Assembly (NCBI GenBank): GCA_021160205.1
Contig: JAGHCZ010000142.1
Coordinates: forward strand, 1-6,331
DNA: 6,331 nt
Direction: 5' to 3'
Origin: Nitrososphaerota archaeon
GTDB taxonomy: Archaea; Thermoproteota; Nitrososphaeria_A; Caldarchaeales; Wolframiiraptoraceae
Under the pieces are notes generated by a model. That model searched no databases and was not told the DNA's origin. It saw only the letters and a program-made list of their open reading frames with translations. Of this stretch, positions 1-5,395 are shown piece by piece (positions within the stretch are counted from its first letter, which is position 1; each line of letters begins with the position of its first letter). The translations under genes and the position numbers were made by a program.

Positions 1-466
1 GCTTGAAGACCTGGCCCAAGATCGATCCCACGGTAGCCCCTATCTGCGCTATCGGCCCCTCCCTCCCAGCGCTCCCACCGGAGCCGATCGTGATCGATGA
101 AACAATCACCTTGAGGAAGGCCACTCTCTTCCGAATTCTGCCCCCCTTAAGGGCGACCGCCTCCATAACCTCTGGGACTCCGTGGCCTTTAGTCTCGGGA
201 GCGAAGTGCATTATTATCGGGCCGGCTATCAATCCCCCTAAAGCTGGAAGGAGGATGAGCGCGAGATTTAGTTCTCCTATTTTGAGGGAGATTCCTGGGA
301 GAAGCGTGTCGAAGAAGAAAACCCTGTTTAAGGCGATCATCATCCTGAAGAAGACTGCTCCAAGTCCTCCGAGAACTCCCGCTATGCTCCCCAACAGATC
401 CAGAATGATCCACTTCTTAGCGTACTCAGGGACTCTAGGCTTGAGGGGGACCTGCAAGATTTTCAT
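1..466 (-). CDS. ClC-family chloride channel / H+-Cl- antiporter, N-terminal part (cut by window edge)
   Basis: This membrane protein should move chloride, possibly in exchange for protons, across the cytoplasmic membrane. Only its first 155 residues lie in the window; the rest is beyond position 1. Visible ClC hallmarks are a first hydrophobic helix at about residues 20-45, a second at about 66-88, the KGHGVPEV motif at 93-100 (the family's GxGxP signature) and GSGGSAGREGP at 128-138 followed by Q141. The second motif carries the gating glutamate, here E136. His95 sits where the well-studied E. coli protein has a chloride-coordinating serine; GHGVPEV is a common prokaryotic variant. The ATG at 466-464 is well supported: an AGGAGG Shine-Dalgarno lies 8 bases upstream (480-475) and an in-frame TGA directly precedes the ATG. 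The gene diverges from the mevalonate operon. Whether it carries C-terminal CBS or TrkA_C domains cannot be seen. The family assignment is firm; channel versus antiporter is not decided. Confidence 0.93.
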   Translation of the reverse strand, partial: MKILQVPLKPRVPEYAKKWIILDLLGSIAGVLGGLGAVFFRMMIALNRVFFFDTLLPGISLKIGELNLALILLPALGGLIAGPIIMHFAPETKGHGVPEVMEAVALKGGRIRKRVAFLKVIVSSITIGSGGSAGREGPIAQIGATVGSILGQVFK

Positions 467-474
467 TCAGAAGG

Positions 475-480
475 CCTCCT
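475..480 (-). promoter_or_regulatory. Shine-Dalgarno of the ClC gene
   Basis: AGGAGG on the minus strand, 8 bases before the ATG at 466. It is the strongest ribosome binding site in the window. With the in-frame TGA directly before the ATG, it fixes the start of the ClC gene. Confidence 0.8.
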
Positions 481-559
481 ATTCAGCTCGGCCGAGGATG
501 ATAAAGTCCGTTAAAGTCTTCTACGCCTCCTTTCCACTCTTGGCTCTAAGTGAGCGGCG

Positions 560-571
560 ATATAAGTTTTG
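560..571 (-). promoter_or_regulatory. Candidate BRE/TATA promoter for the ClC gene
   Basis: On the minus strand this reads CAAAACTTATAT, an A-rich BRE-like stretch followed by a TATA-like hexamer. A start about 25 bases downstream would lie near 537, giving a leader of roughly 70 bases that contains the strong Shine-Dalgarno at 480-475. This rests on sequence pattern only. A weaker alternative, ACTTTATC at about 507-500, would start transcription too close to the Shine-Dalgarno. Confidence 0.4.
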
Positions 572-590
572 ATATGGTCATCAAGTTTTT

Positions 591-603
591 CAGCAAATTA
601 TAT
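591..603 (+). promoter_or_regulatory. Candidate upstream promoter of the mevalonate operon
   Basis: CAGCAAA followed by TTATAT resembles a BRE plus TATA element. A start near 625 would leave a leader of about 38 bases before the ATG at 663. It competes with the more perfect TATATAT at 627-633; sequence alone does not show which is used. Confidence 0.3.
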
Positions 604-626
604 CGCATTAACGCGCTTCCTCATCC

Positions 627-633
627 TATATAT
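627..633 (+). promoter_or_regulatory. Candidate TATA box of the mevalonate operon (near-leaderless)
   Basis: TATATAT, centred at 630. At the usual archaeal spacing transcription would start around 655-657, only a few bases before the ATG at 663. That fits a near-leaderless mRNA and would explain why no well-spaced Shine-Dalgarno precedes this first gene: the GGGAGAG at 656-662 abuts the ATG. The sequence just upstream is not a good BRE. Confidence 0.45.
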
Positions 634-662
634 CGGCGTTAGATCATTCACAATTGGGAGAG

Positions 663-1967
663 ATGAGCTTGAGAAGCTTCATCGAAAAACTAGACGAGGA
701 AGGAGAACTAATTCACGTGAGAAAACCCGTCTCGACTAGGTTTGAAGCGGCCGCGATAATGAAAAAACTCGACCCAAGTCCTGTTCTATTCCACCACGTA
801 AAAGAAGCTCCTGAGTTCAAGCTTCTCGGAAACTTGTGCGGAGATAGAAAAACGATATCCAAAGCTCTTGAGGTGCCTGAAGACAGGATCCACGAAAAAC
901 TAGTTGAAGCGATTGAGCATCCAAAGCCCGGCGAGATAGTCGATGATCCTCCGTGTCAGGAAATCGTGATAGAGGATCCCGATTTAACGAGGCTTCCGTT
1001 CCTAACTTTCGGGGAAATGGATGGAGGCCCGTACCTGACATCTGGAATAATCGTAGCTCATGACGAAAAATATGGTTTCAACGCAAGCTATCACAGGCTC
1101 ATGCTCATAGGTAAAAACAAAGTCGTCGCCAGAATTCTACCCAGGCATTTAGACGAATTTATCAAGCGGGGGTCAAGGGAGGTCGCCATAGTCATAGGTA
1201 ATCACCCCGCGTTCATGCTCGCGGCGGCGGTGACTTGGAAAATAGGGGTGAGCGAGCTCGACATCGCAAACGCGTTGAAGCCCATTAAATACGCAAAAGC
1301 GCTCACAAATGATCTGATCGTTCCAGCTAACTGCGAGGTGGTTTTGGAGGGGAGAATAACGGAAGAGCTCGCGGATGAGGGCCCCTTCATGGACATCACG
1401 GGGACATATGACATAGTTAGAAAGCAGAGGGTAATCGAGATAGAATGCATGACCACGAGGAAGGATCCGATATTCCAGCAAATACTCCCAGCCGGAAGAG
1501 AGCACAAACTATTGATGGGCATGCCGAGGGAAGCCGCGATCCGCAAGAAGGTCTCAAGCGTCTGCGACGTCGTAGACGTAAAGCTAACTCACGGAGGATG
1601 CAGCTGGCTCCACTGCGCGATAAGCATCAGAAAAAAGAGCGATGAGGATCCGAGGAAAGCCATTGAAGCCGCGTTCGAAGCTCATCCCAGCTTGAAGCAC
1701 GTAATAATCGTCGACGAGGATATCGACTTATCGAATCCGAGCGAGCTGGAGTGGGCGATAGCAACTAGAGCTCAGCTTGATAGGGATCTGATTTTGAAGC
1801 CTAATCAGCTTGGATCTTCTCTCGATCCATCAGCCGATCAAGTAACTCGGAGAACGTGTAAGGCGGGATTAGACGCAACTATGCCGCTCGACGCGGATCG
1901 GAGGAAATTCGTTAAGGCCAAAATACCCGGAGAAGATGAGCTAAATCTAGATGATTACGTGAAGTGA
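663..1967 (+). CDS. UbiD-family prenylated-FMN decarboxylase, probable anhydromevalonate phosphate decarboxylase
   Basis: The likely reaction is decarboxylation of trans-anhydromevalonate 5-phosphate to isopentenyl phosphate in the archaeal mevalonate pathway, in the cytoplasm and with prenylated FMN as cofactor. The 434-residue length is typical of short archaeal UbiD proteins. Family features are the N-terminal MSLRSFIEKL, NASYHR at 140-145 with the conserved Arg145, EGPFMD at 239-244 giving Glu239 and Asp244 (the acidic pair of the E-R-E/D catalytic set), VDEDIDLSNPSELEWAIATR at about 350-369, and a C-terminal GLDAT. I chose the ATG at 663 because MSLR matches the usual family start; an in-frame TTG at 654 would add three residues. 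The pathway role is inferred mainly from the two aconitase X genes that follow 7 bases downstream. Another UbiD substrate, such as an aromatic acid, is possible but less likely. The UbiX-type flavin prenyltransferase it would need is not in this window. Confidence 0.92.
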   Translation: MSLRSFIEKLDEEGELIHVRKPVSTRFEAAAIMKKLDPSPVLFHHVKEAPEFKLLGNLCGDRKTISKALEVPEDRIHEKLVEAIEHPKPGEIVDDPPCQEIVIEDPDLTRLPFLTFGEMDGGPYLTSGIIVAHDEKYGFNASYHRLMLIGKNKVVARILPRHLDEFIKRGSREVAIVIGNHPAFMLAAAVTWKIGVSELDIANALKPIKYAKALTNDLIVPANCEVVLEGRITEELADEGPFMDITGTYDIVRKQRVIEIECMTTRKDPIFQQILPAGREHKLLMGMPREAAIRKKVSSVCDVVDVKLTHGGCSWLHCAISIRKKSDEDPRKAIEAAFEAHPSLKHVIIVDEDIDLSNPSELEWAIATRAQLDRDLILKPNQLGSSLDPSADQVTRRTCKAGLDATMPLDADRRKFVKAKIPGEDELNLDDYVK

Positions 1968-1974
1968 TTAAGCC

Positions 1975-3162
1975 ATGCACCTAACGCGAGAAGAAGAAAA
2001 GATGCTGAAAGGAGAACACGGCTACGCGGCGCAGAAATCCATGGAGATCCTCGTCGCCCTCGGAAAAATCTACGGAGCAGAGAAAATGGTTGAGATAAAG
2101 AGCGCCCAGATATCCGGAGTATCCTACAAGAACCTAGGAGAAGAAGGATTAGAATTTCTCCTGAAGCTCGCTGAAGATGGAAGAGTGAAGGTTCCAGCGA
2201 CATTAAATCCATGCGGGATGGATCTCGTGAGATGGCGCGAAATCGGGATACCGGAAGAATTCGCGCGAAAGCAGTTCAAGGTGATAGACGCCTACCTCAA
2301 GCTCGGGGTCGAGGCAACCCTAACATGCACGCCATATCTGGCGGGAAATATTCCTAAGCTCGGAGACCACATAGCTTGGAGCGAGAGCTCCGCCATAATC
2401 TACGCAAACTCAGTCCTCGGAGCGAGAACGAATAGGGAAGGCGGGCCGAGCGCCCTAGCAGCAGCGATAACCGGGAGAACTCCGCTCTACGGGCTCCACC
2501 TAGACGATAACAGGGCTCCGACGATCGAGATACATTCACCAAGGCTGAGGGAAGAATACGAGTTCGCGGCCCTCGGCTACTTGGCGGGAAAGCTTGTCAA
2601 AGACGGGGTTCCCCTGTTCAGAGGCCTCGGGGTCCCATCTCGAGATCAGCTGAAGGCTCTTGGAGCGGGGTTGGCGTGCGCCGGCGGAGTCGCGCTCTTC
2701 CACGTCGAGGGAGTTACCCCGGAGATAATTCGGAATCCCGAGATGAAAGCCGATGAAGAGGTTCAAGTCGATTACGGCGAGGTCGAGGAAGCGATAAACT
2801 ATCTAAGCGACGAGCAGCTTGAGCCTGACTTAGTTTTCGTGGGATGTCCTCATGCCTCAATAGAGCAGCTCACGATCTTCCTGAACCTCCTAAATGGGAG
2901 GCGCGTTAAAAGAAGGACTTGGATCTTCGTCTCGAGGGCGGTCAAGAGCCAAGCCGAGAGAATAGGGCTGATAAAAAACCTGGAATCGCTGGGAGTGAAG
3001 GTTTTATGCGATACGTGCCCGATAGTGGCCCCGATACGGAAGCTCGGCGTAAACTCCATAGCAACAAACTCGGCGAAGGGAGCGTGGTTTTCGAGAAACC
3101 TCAACGGCCTCAAGGTCAAGCTCGAATCGATCGAAGACCTCGTGGAGGAAGCCGTGAAATGA
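1975..3162 (+). CDS. Aconitase X catalytic (large) subunit, probable phosphomevalonate dehydratase large subunit
   Basis: With the small subunit encoded next, this should dehydrate (R)-5-phosphomevalonate to trans-anhydromevalonate 5-phosphate, the step before the UbiD decarboxylase. The 395-residue protein starts MHLTREEEKML and continues with KSAQISGVSYK at 42-52, both typical of the AcnX (formerly DUF521) family. Other family blocks are LTCTPYL at 116-122, ARTNREGGPSALAAAITGR at 150-168, VGCPHAS at 289-295 and CDTCPIVAP at 345-353. Cys118, Cys291 and Cys345/Cys348 are candidates for iron-sulfur cluster binding, as expected for an aconitase relative. The ATG lies 7 bases after the UbiD stop; a weak GTGAT Shine-Dalgarno at 1964-1968 overlaps that stop codon. 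The ATGA overlap with the next gene suggests coupled translation. Bacterial AcnX proteins act in hydroxyproline breakdown (cis-3-hydroxy-L-proline dehydratase), but the split subunits and UbiD neighbour favour the mevalonate role. Confidence 0.94.
   Translation: MHLTREEEKMLKGEHGYAAQKSMEILVALGKIYGAEKMVEIKSAQISGVSYKNLGEEGLEFLLKLAEDGRVKVPATLNPCGMDLVRWREIGIPEEFARKQFKVIDAYLKLGVEATLTCTPYLAGNIPKLGDHIAWSESSAIIYANSVLGARTNREGGPSALAAAITGRTPLYGLHLDDNRAPTIEIHSPRLREEYEFAALGYLAGKLVKDGVPLFRGLGVPSRDQLKALGAGLACAGGVALFHVEGVTPEIIRNPEMKADEEVQVDYGEVEEAINYLSDEQLEPDLVFVGCPHASIEQLTIFLNLLNGRRVKRRTWIFVSRAVKSQAERIGLIKNLESLGVKVLCDTCPIVAPIRKLGVNSIATNSAKGAWFSRNLNGLKVKLESIEDLVEEAVK
3144..3149 (+). promoter_or_regulatory. 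Shine-Dalgarno deciding the small-subunit start
   Basis: GGAGGA, 9 bases before the ATG at 3159 and inside the end of the large-subunit gene. It supports the overlapping ATG over longer in-frame readings that begin further upstream. Confidence 0.7.
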
Positions 3163-3548
3163 TCGAGCTTAAAGGGAGAGTAATCAGGGAAGGCAAGGCA
3201 AAGGGCGTTGCGCTCGTTTCAAGCGAGCCGATAAGCTTCTATGGTGGAGTAGACCCGGAAACAGGGAAGATAATCGAGAAAAATCACCCGCTATATGGGG
3301 AATCAATTTCGGGGAAGATACTCGTCTTTCCCTACGGAAAGGGATCCACGGTCGGATCATACATCCTATTGAGGTTAAAGAAGCGCGGCCTGGCCCCGCT
3401 GGCGATCATAAACGAGCGCTGCGAACCAATAATAGCCGTCGGAGCGATAATCGCGGAGATACCCGCCGTGGACAAGATAGATATTTCGAAAATAAGGCCG
3501 GGCAGCCTAGTAATGGTCGATGGAAGCCGCGTAATACTAAAACTTTGA
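3159..3548 (+). CDS. Aconitase X swivel-domain (small) subunit, probable phosphomevalonate dehydratase small subunit
   Basis: This 129-residue protein is the separate swivel domain (formerly DUF126) that closes over the active site of the large subunit. The signature is FPYGKGSTVGSYILLRL at about 57-73; Ser63 in GKGSTVGSY is the likely catalytic serine by analogy with aconitase swivel domains. NERCEPIIAVGAIIAEIP at 85-102 is a second conserved block, and GSLVMVDG near the C-terminus is typical. The start is the ATG at 3159, which overlaps the large subunit's stop as ATGA and is preceded by GGAGGA at 3144-3149. The open frame extends upstream to 2919, but that extension lies inside the large-subunit gene and does not resemble the family. 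The tight overlap suggests 1:1 production of the two subunits. The gene ends 43 bases before the transporter genes with no clear terminator. Confidence 0.94.
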   Translation: MIELKGRVIREGKAKGVALVSSEPISFYGGVDPETGKIIEKNHPLYGESISGKILVFPYGKGSTVGSYILLRLKKRGLAPLAIINERCEPIIAVGAIIAEIPAVDKIDISKIRPGSLVMVDGSRVILKL

Positions 3549-3550
3549 TG

Positions 3551-3563
3551 GAAAAGTATTTAC
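3551..3563 (+). promoter_or_regulatory. Candidate BRE/TATA promoter of the ABC transporter genes
   Basis: GAAAAG followed by TATTTAC lies just after the stop of the aconitase X small subunit. Transcription would begin around 3584-3586, a few bases before the ATG at 3592, giving an almost leaderless message. A GAAGGT at 3575-3580 could serve as a poor Shine-Dalgarno on any read-through transcript from the operon upstream. The element would let the transporter be expressed independently of the mevalonate operon. Confidence 0.45.
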
Positions 3564-3591
3564 GCCACATAATAGAAGGTAAACGGCGACC

Positions 3592-5343
3592 ATGAGGAAG
3601 AAAAGACAAACAATCACCAGAAGGCAAGCCCTATCCACAGCGGCCAAAGTCGCCGTGAGCGCAGTCGTCGCAGGAGTCGTCGCAGGAGTAGGAGGCTACT
3701 ATGCAGGAGCGGCGGCTGTGCCGACGAAGACCGTAGCTTCCACCGTAACCGCTACAGCTCCGCCGACCACCGTTACCAAGACAGAAGCAAAGACCGTAAC
3801 CGTGACAGCGGGCGCAGCAACCGAAACTGTCACCGAAACAGCTACCAAGACTGTTACCGTAACGTCGGGCGCCACGACCCCGGCTCCAACGGGAAAAGAA
3901 TACGTCGTAAAGCTTAGGCCGAATCTGTATTTCGCCGATGGAACGCCTGTAACCGCTCAAGACGTGGTGAGGTCGATAAAGAGGGTCGCGAAGATAGAGG
4001 GCGACCCGGCTTGGTTCGTCTTGGACATAATAGATGATGTTGAAGCAATTGATGACCACACGGTTAAATTCGTTCTCAAGGAACCGTACGCATTCTTCCC
4101 GGCCATTATGGCGGTTCCGCCGTACTTCCCAACTCACCCGAGCTATAAGCCGGATGAGGTTGACAGCGATCAGACCGCGGGCGGTGTCGGCCCATACAAA
4201 ATCGCTAAATGGACTAGGGACGTTGAACTAGTTCTTGAGGCGAATCCATATTGGTATGCGGGTGCTCCGAAGACCAAGAAGGTTGTTGTAAAGTTCTATA
4301 AGGATGCCGTTACGCTGAGAATGGCCTTAGAAGCAGGAGAGATCGATATTGCTTGGAGGACGCTTAGACCCACCGATATACAGGACTTAAAGAAGAAAGA
4401 AGGTCTCAAGGTCTTAGAGGCTCCGGGAGGAGCGATAAGGTACATCGTGTTTAACGCGAATATACCTCCATTTGACAACCCTTCGGTCAGAAAAGCGTTG
4501 GCCGCAGCCCTCGACAGAAAGGCGATCTGCGATAAAGTCTATCTCGGAACCTATGAGCCGCTATACAGCATGATCCCGATGGGCATGTGGAGCCACAAAG
4601 ACTCGTTCAAGGAGAAATACGGCGACCACAACCTCGAGTTGGCGAAGAAGCTTCTCAAAGAAGCAGGATACAGCGAAACCAACAAGCTCAAAGTAGAGCT
4701 ATGGTACACTCCGACCCACTACGGAGACACCGAAGTAGACGTCGCCACGGTGATCAAGCAGACTTGGGAGGAGACGGGAATGGTCGAGGTCGACTTGAAG
4801 AGCGCCGAGTGGACGACCTACATAGACTACACGAGGAAGGGAATGCTGGGAATCACGCTCTTCGGATGGTACCCAGACTACATCGACCCAGATGACTACA
4901 CCTGGCCGTTCGTGAACGAGGCTGGAAGATGGCTGGGCAACGCGTACAGAAGCGAGGCGCTTGGAAAACTGCTGAAGGAAGCTCAGGTGAAGAGATCGAT
5001 CGATGAGAGAACCGCGATCTACGAGCAGGTCCAGGATATCTGGGCCGACGATGCCGTGATCGTGCCATTCGCTCAAGGTAAATTGACGATAGCCTACAGA
5101 GAGGGCATCGAGGGAGTTGTACTGGATCCGACTCTCCTGCTGAGATACTGGCTGATATATAAGCCGGGTTCAGATCAAGTGATCATCGGAGTGACCGATA
5201 AGGTAACGGACTTGGATCCGGCAAATGCCTACGACTTCTTCACGTGGGAAGTTCTGAACAACATAATGGGCGGACTTACGAAGTACGTTCCTGGAACCAC
5301 GGAGCTTGAGCTCGGATTAGCTGCGGGCTATTCCGTCTCGTAA
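3592..5343 (+). CDS. ABC transporter substrate-binding protein, family 5 (SBP_bac_5), apparently circularly permuted
   Basis: The 583-residue extracytoplasmic receptor should deliver peptides, oligosaccharides or a similar solute to the permease encoded next. Residues 1-42 form a Tat-like signal: TRRQAL at 9-14 with Arg10-Arg11, then an Ala/Val/Gly hydrophobic segment. Residues 43-100 are a Thr/Val/Ala-rich stalk. There is no lipobox cysteine and no C-terminal membrane helix, so the signal may be cleaved or may stay as an anchor. Family 5 motifs are FADGTPVTAQDVVRSIKRV at 114-132, GVGPY at 198-202, FDNPSVRKALAAALDR near 300-316 and GWYPDYIDPDDY at 425-436. Oddly, the normal first part of the domain is absent after the stalk and lies instead at 526-583: VIIGVT at 530-535, LDPA at 541-544, FFTWEVLNNIMGGL at 549-562 and GLAAGYSVS at 575-583. 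The rotated domain is about 483 residues, a normal length. The substrate cannot be told from sequence. Confidence 0.92.
   Translation: MRKKRQTITRRQALSTAAKVAVSAVVAGVVAGVGGYYAGAAAVPTKTVASTVTATAPPTTVTKTEAKTVTVTAGAATETVTETATKTVTVTSGATTPAPTGKEYVVKLRPNLYFADGTPVTAQDVVRSIKRVAKIEGDPAWFVLDIIDDVEAIDDHTVKFVLKEPYAFFPAIMAVPPYFPTHPSYKPDEVDSDQTAGGVGPYKIAKWTRDVELVLEANPYWYAGAPKTKKVVVKFYKDAVTLRMALEAGEIDIAWRTLRPTDIQDLKKKEGLKVLEAPGGAIRYIVFNANIPPFDNPSVRKALAAALDRKAICDKVYLGTYEPLYSMIPMGMWSHKDSFKEKYGDHNLELAKKLLKEAGYSETNKLKVELWYTPTHYGDTEVDVATVIKQTWEETGMVEVDLKSAEWTTYIDYTRKGMLGITLFGWYPDYIDPDDYTWPFVNEAGRWLGNAYRSEALGKLLKEAQVKRSIDERTAIYEQVQDIWADDAVIVPFAQGKLTIAYREGIEGVVLDPTLLLRYWLIYKPGSDQVIIGVTDKVTDLDPANAYDFFTWEVLNNIMGGLTKYVPGTTELELGLAAGYSVS
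3664..3687 (+). repeat. Exact 12-base tandem duplication in the signal-peptide region
   Basis: GTCGTCGCAGGA occurs twice back to back (3664-3675 and 3676-3687), encoding VVAG-VVAG in the hydrophobic core of the signal segment. An exact copy at the DNA level suggests a recent slippage duplication that lengthened the hydrophobic stretch by four residues. Confidence 0.85.
3790..3873 (+). repeat. Imperfect repeats encoding the Thr/Val stalk
   Basis: Two 27-base units at 3790-3816 and 3847-3873 encode KTVTVTAGA (residues 67-75) and KTVTVTSGA (86-94). They match at 21 of 27 bases; most differences are silent, with one Ala/Ser change. The spacer is also Thr-rich (TETVTETAT). Such Thr-rich stretches are common in archaeal surface proteins as extended, often O-glycosylated linkers that hold a domain away from the membrane. 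Silent divergence with a conserved peptide suggests selection on the stalk sequence. Confidence 0.75.
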
Positions 5344-5352
5344 ATACCCTAA

Positions 5353-5380
5353 TTTTTATTTCTTCGTTTTTCCAAGTTTT
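5353..5380 (+). terminator. T-rich tract between binding-protein and permease genes
   Basis: Several T runs (TTTTT at 5353, TTT at 5359, TTTTT at 5367, TTTT at 5377) follow the stop of the binding-protein gene. I see no hairpin. Archaeal transcription often ends at U-rich stretches without a stem-loop, so this could cause partial termination, leaving more message for the binding protein than for the membrane components. The permease starts only 16 bases after the tract, so complete termination is unlikely. Confidence 0.45.
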
Positions 5381-5395
5381 CCTAAGCGATGGGCC

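Noticed and set aside
464..466. His95 in the ClC GHGVP motif (coded near 184-182) as an unusual filter residue.
   Set aside because: GHGVPEV is a frequent variant among prokaryotic ClC proteins, so it is worth noting but not anomalous.
3..572. A 189-residue plus-strand open frame at the left edge.
   Set aside because: It lies almost entirely opposite the ClC gene, whose minus-strand translation shows the GHGVP and GREGP motifs, and it has no recognisable protein features. It is an antisense shadow.
654..662. TTG at 654 as the start of the UbiD gene.
   Set aside because: It would add only MGE before the family-typical MSLR start. The ATG at 663 is the simpler choice, though a leaderless TTG start cannot be fully excluded.
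1378..1395. Asp244 instead of Glu in the UbiD catalytic EGPFMD block looked like a changed active site.
   Set aside because: Asp at this position is common in the family, including in E. coli UbiD as I recall it, so it is not evidence of lost or altered activity.
2919..3158. A longer start for the aconitase X small subunit, adding 80 residues.
   Set aside because: The extension is an out-of-frame reading of the large-subunit gene and does not resemble the family. The ATG at 3159 has a good Shine-Dalgarno and an ATGA overlap.
3631..4137. A 168-residue minus-strand open frame rich in Ser, Arg, Gly and Cys.
   Set aside because: It is the complement of the repetitive signal and stalk region of the binding-protein gene. 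Its odd composition follows from the Thr/Val/Ala codons on the other strand.
5167..5343. The C-terminal segment of the binding protein as the remnant of a second, tandem binding-protein gene broken by a stop or frameshift.
   Set aside because: None of the three forward frames after 5343 continues a binding-protein sequence before the permease, and the first domain lacks exactly this segment. Rotation explains both facts at once.
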